Position numbers and translations under genes: made by a program
NCBI GenBank assembly: GCA_902826605.1
Contig: CADEFM010000005.1
Location: 186,001 to 250,000, forward strand
DNA: 64,000 bases
Source: an uncultured Acidobacteriota bacterium
GTDB lineage: Bacteria > Acidobacteriota > Terriglobia > Bryobacterales > Bryobacteraceae
Reading direction: 5' to 3'
Shown: one piece after another, positions 9,235-17,741 of the stretch
How the letters are laid out: each line of letters starts with the position of its first letter
Numbering within the stretch: position 1 is the first letter of the stretch
The notes under the pieces: model-generated
Told to the model about the DNA's origin: nothing
Databases searched by the model: none
What the model saw: only the letters and a program-made list of their open reading frames with translations

Positions 9235-10911
9235 ATGCGAATTGCGCAGAGCCGTGTGGGGCGGACGTTTCGCCGGCTCAGCAAAACGTTTTTCGCGGCG
9301 CTGACCACCGCGGCTGTGACGGGGAAGAACCCGGTGGCTAATATTACTGTGGATGCCGCCGCCAACCGGCGCGCGATCAACCCAGCGATCTACGGCACCG
9401 CTTACGGGACAACTGCTCAGTTGAATGATTTGAATGTGCCTGTCAATCGCTATGGCGGCAACAACGCCAGCCGTTACAACTGGCAGATCAATGCGGACAA
9501 TCGCGGCTTCGACTGGTATTTTCAGAGCATTCCGGAAGCGAATGCCACGCCCGGAGAACGTGGGAACACATTCATTTCCACAACTCGCGCGGGCGGAGCT
9601 GAACCCATGCTGACCATTCCCATCGTCGGATGGCTGGGAAAGCTGGGCGCGAATCGCAGCAAACTAGCGAGCTTCTCTATCGCGAAATATGGCGCGCAGA
9701 CTGCCAATGACCGCCAGTGGTTTCCAGACGCCGGCAATGGCATCCTGACCTCCACCAACCAGCCCATCCAGAACAACAACCCCAACGACGCAAACGTGCC
9801 CAATAGCGCCGCGTTGCAGGGCCAATGGGTACAATGCATCGTCAACCAATGGGGTTTAGCGCACGAGGGCGGGCAGCGTTTCTATCTGCTCGACAACGAA
9901 CATAGCATTTGGCATGAATCGCATCGCGATATTCACCCCGCCGGCGCTTCCATGGAAGAAATTCGCGATACGATGCTCAGCTATGCCGCCGCGATCAAAG
10001 GCGTCGATCCCGGTGCACTCATCGTGGGTCCGGAAGAATGGGGCTGGCGCGGATATATATTCAGCGGCGCGGACATTCAATACGGCAGCAAGAACGGGTG
10101 GAGCTTTCTGCCGGATCGCGCCAATCACGGCAACATGGATTACCTCCCGTGGCTGCTGAATCAACTGAAGATCGACGGCCGTCACCTGCTGGACGTATTC
10201 ACGGTCCACTACTATCCTCAGGGTGGAGAATTCAGTAACGACGTCACCACCTCCATGCAGCTGCTTCGTAATTGTTCGACGCGCAGTTTGTGGGATCCAA
10301 ACTATGTCGATCAATCCTGGGTCGGCGAGAAAGTCCGGCTAATCCCTCGTCTGCGGGAGTGGGCCGACACCTATTACTATCCGGGGACTCCGATTGGCCT
10401 CACCGAATACAACTGGGGCGCTGAAGGCCACATCAACGGAGCCACTGCGCAGGCCGACGTGCTGGGCATTTTCGGCCGTGAAGGTCTGGATCTGGCCGCA
10501 CGCTGGATGACGCCGGACGCGTCGACGCCCACCTACAAAGCCATCAAAATGTACCGCAACTATGACGACAACAAGTCTACGTTCGGGAATGTGAGCGTGA
10601 CCGCCAGCGGTCCCAATTCCGACAACCTGGCGGTCTTCGCCGCCGAACGCACAACGGATCAGGCGCTGACCGTCATGCTGATCAGCAAGTATCTTTCGGG
10701 TACCACGCAGGTGAACATTGCGGTCAATAACTTCAACACGGCCGGTACGGCGCAGGTTTATCAATTGACCTCGTCGAATGCGATTGACAAGTTGACGGAT
10801 CTGAATTTCACGGGGTCCAATGTCGCGGTGACGGTGCCCGCGCAAAGCGTCACCTTGCTGGTGCTTCCCGGGGGGTGTGCCGAATCAGGCTCCCGCGGCG
10901 ATGGCGGGTGA
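9235..10911 (+). CDS. Glycoside hydrolase family 44 (endoglucanase/xyloglucanase-like)
   Basis: 558 residues. GH44 enzymes are retaining beta-1,4-glucanases active on cellulose, xyloglucan or related glucans. The family signatures are clear: NRYGGNNASRYNWQ near 71-84, LDNEHSIWHESHRDIHP near 219-235 with acid/base Glu222, GPEEWGWRGYIFSGAD near 265-280, and LTEYNWGAEGHINGA near 389-403 with nucleophile Glu391. After about residue 430 comes the small beta-sandwich domain common to the family. The usual LDNEP is LDNEH here, a change next to the catalytic Glu. The N-terminus is basic with a short hydrophobic patch (FFAALTTAAV), a weak secretion signal. It starts 7 bp after the Ig-domain gene with no strong Shine-Dalgarno, suggesting coupled translation. 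The C-terminus is short; no carbohydrate-binding module is visible. Confidence 0.9.
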   Translation: MRIAQSRVGRTFRRLSKTFFAALTTAAVTGKNPVANITVDAAANRRAINPAIYGTAYGTTAQLNDLNVPVNRYGGNNASRYNWQINADNRGFDWYFQSIPEANATPGERGNTFISTTRAGGAEPMLTIPIVGWLGKLGANRSKLASFSIAKYGAQTANDRQWFPDAGNGILTSTNQPIQNNNPNDANVPNSAALQGQWVQCIVNQWGLAHEGGQRFYLLDNEHSIWHESHRDIHPAGASMEEIRDTMLSYAAAIKGVDPGALIVGPEEWGWRGYIFSGADIQYGSKNGWSFLPDRANHGNMDYLPWLLNQLKIDGRHLLDVFTVHYYPQGGEFSNDVTTSMQLLRNCSTRSLWDPNYVDQSWVGEKVRLIPRLREWADTYYYPGTPIGLTEYNWGAEGHINGATAQADVLGIFGREGLDLAARWMTPDASTPTYKAIKMYRNYDDNKSTFGNVSVTASGPNSDNLAVFAAERTTDQALTVMLISKYLSGTTQVNIAVNNFNTAGTAQVYQLTSSNAIDKLTDLNFTGSNVAVTVPAQSVTLLVLPGGCAESGSRGDGG

Positions 10912-11009
10912 CTTCCGGCACGTCTAGTGACCAACGACACGCCAGCAGCCATTCAACGCAACCGGCGTTTCGGCGGTATTCAAACACAATGCGCCGTGCG
11001 GGAAGCAGG

Positions 11010-11453
11010 TTAGGCGGGGCTGCTTACAAGCAACGTGACCGGCCCGTCATTCACTAGAGAGACCTCCATGTGCGCCTGAAATATGCCCGTTTCCACGCGA
11101 GCCCCTTTCACGCGCGCCGTCTCGACAAAGCGCTCATATAATGCGCGTGCCTGTTCGGCAGGGGCTGCGTCATCGAAGCCGGGACGACGGCCTTTGCGAG
11201 TGTCCCCGTAAAGCGTGAACTGGGAAACGGCGAGCATTGCGCCACCCGAGTCCAGCAGACTTAGGTTCATTTTTCCGGCGGCGTCGGAAAAGATCCGCAG
11301 GTGGACGATTTTTTCGGCCAGGGCGTCCGCGTCCGCCGGAATATCAGTCTTGCCCACTCCCAGCAACACAAGCAACCCGGCGTCGATGGCGCCTGCCGTG
11401 ACGCCCTCCACGACAACCTTGGCTTGAGTCACCCTTTGAATCACCGCGCGCAT
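11010..11453 (-). CDS. dtd: D-aminoacyl-tRNA deacylase
   Basis: 147 residues, the usual length for DTD. The enzyme hydrolyses D-aminoacyl-tRNAs and glycyl-tRNA(Ala) mischarges in the cytoplasm. The start [13 protein letters not shown] at ATG 11453 matches family N-termini; upstream in-frame sequence is not conserved. The SQFTL motif (residues 77-81) and the NDGPVT Gly-cisPro motif (135-140), which together build the chiral-proofreading pocket at the dimer interface, are intact. An AGGGAA lies just before the ATG. Its 3' end faces the GH44 operon 98 bp away, and it is divergent from the small gene at 11545. Confidence 0.95.
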   Translation of the reverse strand: MRAVIQRVTQAKVVVEGVTAGAIDAGLLVLLGVGKTDIPADADALAEKIVHLRIFSDAAGKMNLSLLDSGGAMLAVSQFTLYGDTRKGRRPGFDDAAPAEQARALYERFVETARVKGARVETGIFQAHMEVSLVNDGPVTLLVSSPA

Positions 11454-11544
11454 TTCCCTAGAGTACAGCAGGCTAAGGTATTTACCGCATCGCCTTGGCG
11501 TCAGTACTCCGCCGATAATAGTTCCAGTGTTGAATCCCAAGTTT

Positions 11545-11832
11545 ATGAGTGCCACCAAACGTCGCAAACATAAAGGAATCCCGGGAGGCTTTTTCCACCT
11601 GGAAGAAGAAAAGAGCAAGACCCGCGTCACGGGCTACGGATACGGCGACCACATCAAGCTGCAGGATGATTTCGGGAACGTGTGGACCGGCTCGGCGGAG
11701 AGGGGCTTTGATAATTCAATCACCTACCGCTTTCGTAACGGCGTCGGCCGGACGCTAAGCGGGATCTCCGAAGGCGCAACGGTAACGCTGAGGGATGAGA
11801 AGGGCACTACCTGGAAAGGATTCGTGAACTAG
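11545..11832 (+). CDS. Small conserved-looking hypothetical protein, 95 residues
   Basis: No family recognised. From ATG 11545 the product begins [20 protein letters not shown], with a basic lead, and continues as an apparent all-beta domain ([20 protein letters not shown], then [31 protein letters not shown]). Two DxxGxxW-like turns ([18 protein letters not shown]) suggest an internal duplication of a short beta unit. There is no signal peptide. An open frame reaches 11527 (TTG), but the ATG is preferred. It is convergent with the Spy-like gene, 12 bp apart. Balanced codon use and family-like composition support a real gene. Confidence 0.65.
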   Translation: MSATKRRKHKGIPGGFFHLEEEKSKTRVTGYGYGDHIKLQDDFGNVWTGSAERGFDNSITYRFRNGVGRTLSGISEGATVTLRDEKGTTWKGFVN

Positions 11833-11844
11833 ACTGCGCCAGCG

Positions 11845-12246
11845 TTATCGGTGCACGACGCCCCCGGCCTGACGGATGCGTTCATCGCGCTCGCGGTGCA
11901 TTTCGTCGTACTCAATGTCTTGTTCTTCGTTGAGAATAGCGTGGATGCGATCCTGCTGGTCCTGCCGGATCCGCGCCATCTCCGGATCGATGGTCTCGCG
12001 AGTTTTCCGGAATTGTTCGCGCGTTTCATCCAAGATGGCGTCCAGTTTGGCGGCTTGATCGTCGGTCAGCTTTAGGCGCGTGCGCATTTCGGCCCTGAAT
12101 TGCTTACGGTATTCTTCGGGATTGCTAGGGGTATTCGCGCTGACGTTCGATGCGGTATATGCCCGGTGGACAAAAGCGCCCAGCACAACGCCACTCCCAA
12201 ACACCAAAGCCACATAGAGGGCGATAGTCCCCCGGGTCAATTTCAT
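11845..12246 (-). CDS. Membrane-anchored Spy/CpxP-like periplasmic protein
   Basis: 133 residues: one N-terminal transmembrane anchor (residues about 8-28) and a charged, helical periplasmic part. RLKLTDDQAAKLDAILDETREQF is typical of the LTxxQ-type Spy/CpxP and zinc-resistance-associated families, which chaperone envelope proteins or sense metals. Its ATG overlaps the stop of the putative anti-sigma gene by 4 bp (ATGA), and it is the third gene of the sigma-factor operon, which suggests an envelope-stress circuit. A regulator role rather than a chaperone role is equally possible; the strict LTxxQ pair is only partly kept. Confidence 0.75.
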   Translation of the reverse strand: MKLTRGTIALYVALVFGSGVVLGAFVHRAYTASNVSANTPSNPEEYRKQFRAEMRTRLKLTDDQAAKLDAILDETREQFRKTRETIDPEMARIRQDQQDRIHAILNEEQDIEYDEMHRERDERIRQAGGVVHR

Positions 12247-12632
12247 TCCCAGTCTCCCGTGTGCGGAGCGATCGCTTCCTGCAAGATTACGCGCGGTAAG
12301 GTGACTTCGGACAAAACCACGGCGTCCTCTTTGGAATCCGCATTGAACAATACATCCACGTAGTGGGTTTCATACACTGGTCCACGCTGATAGCTGGGGA
12401 TTAAAAGAGTGCTAATGAACAGCGCGCTAGCCGCTGTGGCGAAGGCACATACCTTGGCCCAACGGCGGAACAGAAATGCGGGCACCTTGCGTCCCGCATC
12501 GATTTTTTGCCACAACTGCGGCATGAAATTGGAGCTCGCGTCCTGGTCTGGACACGCCGCGCGGTATTGCGCGAACAACGCATCAAGGCGATGTTCTCCA
12601 GTCGCTCCGCTGTGATTCTGCATTTCCTTCAT
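12243..12632 (-). CDS. Putative membrane anti-sigma factor
   Basis: 129 residues with one transmembrane segment near residues 60-80 (VCAFATAASALFISTLLI). The N-terminal cytoplasmic part (LDALFAQYRAACPDQDASSNFMPQLWQKID) resembles anti-sigma proteins next to acidobacterial ECF sigma genes, but the zinc-binding HxxxCxxC motif is absent. AGGAG lies 7 nt before ATG 12632. It follows the sigma gene by 19 bp and overlaps the Spy-like gene by 4 bp. The periplasmic tail (about 50 residues) could be the sensory part. The anti-sigma role rests on gene order and topology, not on a recognisable catalytic or metal motif. Confidence 0.65.
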   Translation of the reverse strand: MKEMQNHSGATGEHRLDALFAQYRAACPDQDASSNFMPQLWQKIDAGRKVPAFLFRRWAKVCAFATAASALFISTLLIPSYQRGPVYETHYVDVLFNADSKEDAVVLSEVTLPRVILQEAIAPHTGDWE

Positions 12633-12651
12633 TCTACAACTCCTCGACGCT

Positions 12652-13266
12652 TCATTTTACATCTCCCAAGCCGGGCGCCGGTGACGGCTGGGCAGAGTTT
12701 CGTTCCGCCACCCCCGCCTCATACGCCTTCAAAACCCTTTGCCGGGCCCGGAACAAGCGTACTTTCAAGGCGTTCTCATTGATGTTGTAAATCTTCTCCA
12801 ACTCTTTCAACGAAAGCCCTTCCACTTCTTTCAGCGTCAACAGCATTTGATCCTCGGGGGAAACGTTGCCCAACAAGGATTGCACGAGTTCCCGGATGCC
12901 CGTACGCCGAACTTCCTCGGTGCGTTGCTTGCCACCCGCCGAGGCATCGGCCATCATCACCTGCTGCTCGCTTAAATCCGACATCCGGCTTTCTCGTCTG
13001 CGCCGCTGCCGCCGCAGGTAATCGTAGGCCGCGTTCACCGTCAGACGGTATAACCACGGCTCGAAAACCTCCGCCGTGCGCAGTTGATCAAGAGAATAGT
13101 ACAACCGCAGGAACACCTCCTGGCCAACATCTTCAACGTCTTCCGGCCTTCCGATCAACCGGGCGATCGTTCCCAGAATGCGCTTCCGGTAAGCCTGGAC
13201 CACCTGATTGAAAGCGGCGTTGTCGCCCGTACGTGCACGTTCAATGACATCGAACTCAATCAGCAT
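12652..13266 (-). CDS. ECF-type RNA polymerase sigma factor
   Basis: 204 residues from ATG 13266 (MLIEFDVIERARTGD). Region 2 spans about residues 10-85, with the core-binding and -10-recognition stretch DVEDVGQEVFLRLYYSL and FEPWLYRLTVNAAYDYLRRQ; region 4 spans about 130-185 (SPEDQMLLTLKEVEGLSLKELEKIYNINENALKVRLFRARQRVL), a helix-turn-helix for the -35. There is no region 1 or 3, as expected for ECF sigma factors. It heads an operon with the putative anti-sigma and Spy-like genes. The divergent 232-bp region upstream probably holds its own promoter, which I could not identify. Confidence 0.92.
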   Translation of the reverse strand: MLIEFDVIERARTGDNAAFNQVVQAYRKRILGTIARLIGRPEDVEDVGQEVFLRLYYSLDQLRTAEVFEPWLYRLTVNAAYDYLRRQRRRRESRMSDLSEQQVMMADASAGGKQRTEEVRRTGIRELVQSLLGNVSPEDQMLLTLKEVEGLSLKELEKIYNINENALKVRLFRARQRVLKAYEAGVAERNSAQPSPAPGLGDVK

Positions 13267-13498
13267 AGCCACCGCGCGTTTCCCTGCGGCGCCATGCAGC
13301 GGTGTTCGAAGCCCAGTCTTTCCAAACGTATAGGCGCACGGTCCCCTTGTCAGGTTACAACACCAGCACAAGCGTGTTATACGTGAACCACGCTCAAGCG
13401 GCCCCTCGGCCCGGTCTGCCCCCGTGATTTCGCGCTTAGCGGTTGACCTGTCGTAACTTATGCTAGGCTAGTTGGCCGAATACATTGAACAGCCACAG

Positions 13499-14275
13499 AT
13501 GAAATCTGGGAGGTTTTCCATGGTTTTGGCGATACTGATCTTGTTGGCGGCGGTTCAGGTCCATGCTCAATGGGTGAAACCGCAAACGCCGGGGCTCCCG
13601 CGCACGGCGGACGGAAAATTCAATCCTGCGGCCCCGCCTCCGCGCACCACTGACGGTAAAGTGGATCTCTCCGGAATGTGGCAATCCAATCTGAAGTTCA
13701 ACTTCGATCTGGCGGCGGACCTCCAGGCCGGTGCGGTTCCGATGACGCCGTGGGGCAAGTCCCTCTACGACGAGCGCGTGGCGAACAACAGCAAGGACGA
13801 TCCAGAAGCGTTATGCCTGCCCGCCGGGGTCCCTCGCACTACTGCGGCCGGCGGTTTGCCCAACAGGATCATTCAAGGCCCCAACATGATCGTAATCCTG
13901 CACGAAACCAAGACGACGTACAGACAGATCTTTCTGGACGGCCGCACGCTGAAAAAGGACGCACAGCCGACCTGGATGGGTTACTCCACCGGCGCCTGGG
14001 AAGGCGACACGCTGGTGGTTCAAACCACCGGGTTCAACGACCGCACCTGGCTGGATGACAGGGGCCACCCGCACTCGGAATCCCTGCGGGTGATCGAACG
14101 CTACCGCCGCCCCGATTACGGGCATCTATTCATCGATATCACCATTGAAGATCCGCAGGCCTATTCGCGCCCGTGGACCGCAACGGAAGATCTACGGCTG
14201 GATGCGGATGGCGATCTGTTGGAATACGTGTGCAATGAGAACGAACGAGATGTGCGGCACATGGTGGGGAAATAG
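13499..14275 (+). CDS. Secreted hypothetical protein of a family expanded in Acidobacteriota
   Basis: About 258 residues. From ATG 13499 the product has a good signal peptide (MKSGRFSMVLAILILLAAVQ, cut near VHA-Q). A rival ATG at 13520 has an ideal GGGAGG 6 nt upstream but would lose the positively charged n-region, so the start is uncertain. The mature protein has DLSGMWQSN, TPWGKSLYDERVANNSKDDP, CLPAGVPR, GAWEGDTLVVQTTGFNDRTW and HSESLRVIERYRRPDYGHL. This pattern recurs in secreted proteins of unknown function in Solibacter-like genomes, often as large paralogous sets. No catalytic motif is recognised. It is transcribed divergently from the ECF operon. Confidence 0.85.
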   Translation: MKSGRFSMVLAILILLAAVQVHAQWVKPQTPGLPRTADGKFNPAAPPPRTTDGKVDLSGMWQSNLKFNFDLAADLQAGAVPMTPWGKSLYDERVANNSKDDPEALCLPAGVPRTTAAGGLPNRIIQGPNMIVILHETKTTYRQIFLDGRTLKKDAQPTWMGYSTGAWEGDTLVVQTTGFNDRTWLDDRGHPHSESLRVIERYRRPDYGHLFIDITIEDPQAYSRPWTATEDLRLDADGDLLEYVCNENERDVRHMVGK

Positions 14276-14284
14276 CGCCCCGCC

Positions 14285-15088
14285 CTACAAAGGCCTGTCC
14301 GGCCAGATGATGGAGCGCCAGATGTGGGCCACCGGAGTGTTATCGAAGCCCAGCCCTTCCGGAGGTTGTTTGAAGTGGCGGCCCAGCAAGTCCGTGAATT
14401 GCTCCAACTCGACTACGACGCCCGGTTCAAACGAATAGAGATCGTTCACGGTAACCATCCTGGCCAGGTCATACCATTTGTGCTTGCGCGCCATCTGGTA
14501 GGCGGCTTCCACGTAGGGTTCGGGTTTGTAATCTTCGCCGAAGAGCTCCAAATACAGCTCGGGGTATTTGTATCCGGCGGCTTCGTCGGCATAGAACCGG
14601 AGAGCCTGGTGGTACCGAATCGCGAACGCGGTCTTTTCGGGAACGTACGGCTCGAAGATATGGGCCGACCACCAGCCGTGGTCCACGTGAATCAGTTCCT
14701 GCGAAACATCGTGCAAGAGGCACGCGAGAACCACTTCCTCTGGCAATCCGTTTTTTTGCGCCAGATTCGCGCTTTGCAGCACATGATTGGAAGTATCCAG
14801 GAAGCGGAGTCTAAAGAAATCCGCCAGCGCGGGCTTTTCCGGCATGGGTGAAAGTTTGCGCACGTGCTGCTCGCCGGAGTAAAAGAGGTTGCCGACTCCC
14901 AGGCGATGATGGCGGGTTTCGATTTGCGCTGCGATTTCAGCGGCGGTGGGGAAGCGGCGCTTTGCGCGGGGGGCCTGCTGGCCAGTCCCGGGCTGCAGGG
15001 AACGGTTCAATTCGTCCTGGAGAAATTCCTCGACCGCGTCGGCCATCGCCTCCGCGGAAGTTGTTTTCAGAGTATTGGGCTCCGGCAT
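14285..15088 (-). CDS. HD-domain metal-dependent protein
   Basis: 267 residues from ATG 15088. The HD fold is seen as His102 (DTSNHVLQSA), His126-Asp127 (LACLLHDVSQELIHVDH), His137 and His160 (FAIRYHQALRFYADEAAGYKYPELY). HD proteins are usually phosphohydrolases; a minority (PhnZ, myo-inositol oxygenase) are mixed-valent di-iron oxygenases. The spacing HDVSQELIHVDHGWWSAHIF with a later RYHQALRFYADE block resembles the oxygenase-like branch, but that is inference from pattern only. It lies 4 bp after the stop of the secreted propeller gene upstream, so they form one operon. There is no signal peptide, so the product is cytoplasmic. Confidence 0.75.
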   Translation of the reverse strand: MPEPNTLKTTSAEAMADAVEEFLQDELNRSLQPGTGQQAPRAKRRFPTAAEIAAQIETRHHRLGVGNLFYSGEQHVRKLSPMPEKPALADFFRLRFLDTSNHVLQSANLAQKNGLPEEVVLACLLHDVSQELIHVDHGWWSAHIFEPYVPEKTAFAIRYHQALRFYADEAAGYKYPELYLELFGEDYKPEPYVEAAYQMARKHKWYDLARMVTVNDLYSFEPGVVVELEQFTDLLGRHFKQPPEGLGFDNTPVAHIWRSIIWPDRPL

Positions 15089-15092
15089 ACTT

Positions 15093-16145
15093 TTATTTTC
15101 CCATGACAGGCTTGAAGCGCTGCACGCGGCGGCCCGTGTCGGTTTCGGCCACGTAAATGTTGCCCATCGAATCGAGCGCCAGCGTATGTCCGTGGGTAAA
15201 GCTTCCGGGTTGATGCCCGGGACGCCCAAACGTATCGAGAATTGTTCCGGTCTCGTGTTCGATGACGTGCACGGTTTCATTGCGGCCATTCATCACGTAC
15301 ATGTACTTTTGCGCGGCATCACGGGAAAACGCCACCCACCATGCCGTGCCGCGGGTATCGGGCAGCGTGGGCGTTCCCGTGCGAATCCAGATATTGCGGA
15401 CGAACTTTCCGGTCTTGTCGAAAACTTGTATTCGATCACCCTGCCGGTCGCACACGTATACCAAACCCGCATTGCTGAGGGCGATGCAATGCACCACGTT
15501 TGAAAACAATCCAGGTGCGCCGGCTTCGGTTTCGGCCGGTGTGGCTTTGCCGCCCCATTGGCGCAGGAATCGCCCTTCTTTGTCGAATACCGCCACGCGC
15601 TTGTTGCCGTAGCCGTCGGCGACGTAGATATCTCCGTTTGTTGGATCGATGACCATGCCGGCCGGATTGAACAGGCGCTGTTTGCTCGAATTCTGGAAGA
15701 CGCCCTTGGATGTTCCGTCTGTAGTATCAACGGTTCCGCGCGTGCCGATCTGCATCAGCAGTTTGCCTTCGTGGCTGTATTTCTGAATGATGCCGTCGTT
15801 GTTGCCGCCCACGTACACGTTGTTATCGCGGTCGAAGAAACAGCCGTGAATGGAGCGTGGAGTTACCTGGGGATCTCCAAAAGAGGCTACCAGCGCTCCT
15901 GCGTGGTCGAAGATGAGGATGGGTGGAGTTTGCATGCCCGTCTCGGCTTCTTCGGCGGTGATATCGCGGCGATTCACGACGGCGACATGGTCATGTGCGT
16001 CGGTGCAGACGCCGCCCAGTTGGCCCGTAATCCATTTTTCCGGCAGCGGTTTGGGCCAGGACGCGTCCAATTCGAACTTTAGCGACTGCGCGCTGAGTTC
16101 CAAAGAAAGCAACGCGGCGGCGACCAGCACAAGAAGTCTTTTCAT
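15093..16145 (-). CDS. Secreted NHL-repeat beta-propeller (peptidylglycine-lyase-like)
   Basis: 350 residues. A signal peptide (MKRLLVLVAAALLSLELSAQ) is followed by about six NHL-type blades: GVCTDAHDHVAVVNR, IHGCFFDRDNNVYVGGNNDG, PAGMVIDPTNGDIYVADGYGNKRV, HCIALSNAGLVYVCDRQGDRIQVFD, VAFSRDAAQKYMYVMNGRNETV and HTLALDSMGNIYVAETDTGRRVQRF. This matches the propeller fold of peptidyl-alpha-hydroxyglycine amidating lyase, but bacterial members are mostly of unknown function and probably bind ligands or proteins outside the cell. The last blade closes with the N-terminal strand. It is the first gene of an operon with the HD-domain protein. Confidence 0.8.
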   Translation of the reverse strand: MKRLLVLVAAALLSLELSAQSLKFELDASWPKPLPEKWITGQLGGVCTDAHDHVAVVNRRDITAEEAETGMQTPPILIFDHAGALVASFGDPQVTPRSIHGCFFDRDNNVYVGGNNDGIIQKYSHEGKLLMQIGTRGTVDTTDGTSKGVFQNSSKQRLFNPAGMVIDPTNGDIYVADGYGNKRVAVFDKEGRFLRQWGGKATPAETEAGAPGLFSNVVHCIALSNAGLVYVCDRQGDRIQVFDKTGKFVRNIWIRTGTPTLPDTRGTAWWVAFSRDAAQKYMYVMNGRNETVHVIEHETGTILDTFGRPGHQPGSFTHGHTLALDSMGNIYVAETDTGRRVQRFKPVMGK

Positions 16146-16291
16146 GGCTTACTCGAATTTCCTTCCACCCGGGTTCTCGGCGTGGTTGTGGGAAGCTTAG
16201 GGAATCTCATCGTGACCAGCGCATTGCATAGCGATCTTCAGAGCAAGCGTAGCCTAGCGAGGGACAGACGTCAAACCGCGGAGGCCTCAAC

Positions 16292-16675
16292 GTGAAAATT
16301 CTGGCGGCGGCGCTGTTCGTCCTCACCGGCTTGGTGGGCTACTTTTGCAGCGCCGCCATTCGCAATGGCGATTTAGCTAGCCTGCCGTGGGCATGGCAGT
16401 CGAAGCCTTTCCTGCAGCTGATGCTGTTTGCCTCGGTGGGACTGCTTGCGGCTGGTCTGGTGACGGCGTTCGTCCCCCGCGCGGGTCGCGCTTTGGCGTT
16501 CTCTGCCGCCGGAGCGCTCGGGTTTCTAATGGCCGTCTCACTGCTCGGATGTCTGCGGCTCGCAATTGTTCCTCGATCTTCAGAGGAACTCGCCTGGGGT
16601 CCCGTTTTTGGAATCGTCGTATTGCCGTTGGTTCTTGCGATTTTCTCCCTTACCGTGGCTAGCAAGCTCCGATAA
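16292..16675 (+). CDS. Small four-helix integral membrane protein, unknown function
   Basis: 127 residues, starting at GTG 16292 with GGAGG 7-8 nt upstream. Four hydrophobic segments are visible at about residues 4-24, 41-62, 66-89 and 103-124, joined by short loops, one with FVPRAGRAL. No motif or family is recognised, and there is no charged residue cluster suggesting transport or catalysis. It stands alone between divergent and convergent neighbours (propeller gene upstream, hydrolase gene downstream). The strong ribosome-binding site and clear topology support a real gene. Confidence 0.7.
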   Translation: MKILAAALFVLTGLVGYFCSAAIRNGDLASLPWAWQSKPFLQLMLFASVGLLAAGLVTAFVPRAGRALAFSAAGALGFLMAVSLLGCLRLAIVPRSSEELAWGPVFGIVVLPLVLAIFSLTVASKLR

Positions 16676-16756
16676 GGGGTTGCTCGCTACATCGCAGAAT
16701 TCGTAGCCGTCGTAATGCTCAGGGGGCGGGCCAGAGTCCGCCCCACTGAAGCGCAT

Positions 16757-17668
16757 TTATCCACGAACGTACTTGTTGAACAAATCGAGCGTGCGCTGCC
16801 AAGCGAGTTTTGCGGCGGCTTCGTCGTAGCGTGGAGTAGTGTCGTTATGGAAACCGTGCTGCGTTCCCGGGTACATGTACATGGTGTAGTTGGCCTTGTA
16901 AGTCTTCAGCGCGTCTTCCCATGCCGGCCATCCCGCATTGATACGTTCATCGTTACCTGCATAATGAATCGCCAGCGGCGCTTTGATCTTGGCTGTATCG
17001 GCCGCCGAAGGCTGCGCGCCATAGAAAGGAGCGCCCGCCGCCAGGTCGGCGCCCAGCCGGACGGCAAGGTTGTTCACCACGCCACCCCCAAAGCAGAATC
17101 CCACCGCGCCTATCTTACCTGTGCAATCGGATTTTGTTCGAAGCCAAGCAGCGGACGCAGCAAAGTCTTCGGCCATCTTGCCACGGTCTACGGTGCCGAA
17201 CAATTTAGCGGCTCTTTCTTCATCGCCCGGATAGCCGCCCACGCTGGTGAGCGCATCCGGCGCGAAGGCCATGAAATTCGCGACAGCGAAACGCCGCGCC
17301 ACGTCTTCAGTGTACGGATTCGCTCCACGGTTTTCGTGGATCACGATTACGCCGGGGAGCCGGCCTGTGGCATTGGCGGGACGTGTCAGGTAGCCTTTGA
17401 TGCTGCCGTTGCCCTGCGGGGAAGGCACTGTGACATATTCCGTCTTGATGCGGCTGTCGTCTTTGGGCACCTGCTGCGCCCAGGCATAATTGGGACGCAG
17501 TGCTTCCCAGATCATGGTGGCGGTCATGCCGCCCACCGCGAATTTCTGGGCTCCGTCCAGGAACGCCCGGCGGTCGATATCGCCGTGCACATATTTGTCG
17601 AACAGGTTCAATAAGTCCTGCGGAAAATCGCTGGCTTTCATCCGTTCCATAGCGGGTTTTGGTTGCAT
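16757..17668 (-). CDS. Dienelactone hydrolase family protein with Tat-like leader
   Basis: 303 residues, alpha/beta hydrolase of the dienelactone hydrolase family. The cysteine nucleophile Cys192 lies in GAVGFCFGGG, with Asp240 (YAGNDERINA) and His271 (GTQHGFHND) completing the triad, and Glu112 in IHENRG as in DLH. A leader of about 65 residues contains DRRAFLDGAQKFAVGGMTATMIWEAL, a Tat-like RR-x-F-L start and hydrophobic stretch, ending near AWA-QQ, so export is likely. The physiological ester is unknown; most homologues are generic carboxyl-ester hydrolases. AAGGAG sits 8 nt before ATG 17668. It shares its strand with the glycosyltransferase pair upstream (73 bp away) but has its own Shine-Dalgarno. 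Confidence 0.88.
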   Translation of the reverse strand: MQPKPAMERMKASDFPQDLLNLFDKYVHGDIDRRAFLDGAQKFAVGGMTATMIWEALRPNYAWAQQVPKDDSRIKTEYVTVPSPQGNGSIKGYLTRPANATGRLPGVIVIHENRGANPYTEDVARRFAVANFMAFAPDALTSVGGYPGDEERAAKLFGTVDRGKMAEDFAASAAWLRTKSDCTGKIGAVGFCFGGGVVNNLAVRLGADLAAGAPFYGAQPSAADTAKIKAPLAIHYAGNDERINAGWPAWEDALKTYKANYTMYMYPGTQHGFHNDTTPRYDEAAAKLAWQRTLDLFNKYVRG

Positions 17669-17741
17669 GATAGGAACTCCTTGTTAGGTCGGCCGCGTGA
17701 GGCCTTTTCAGGGCAAAGGATAGCACATTGCCGCGATGGAC

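Noticed and set aside
13443..13469. TTGACC ... TAGGCT promoter for the gene at 13499
   Set aside because: Spacer of 15 bp and weak -10; not strong enough to annotate.
16715..17614. 299-codon open frame on the plus strand opposite the dienelactone hydrolase
   Set aside because: It is the antisense of a gene with a full Cys-Asp-His triad; its product has no family features and a high Cys/Arg/His composition typical of antisense frames.
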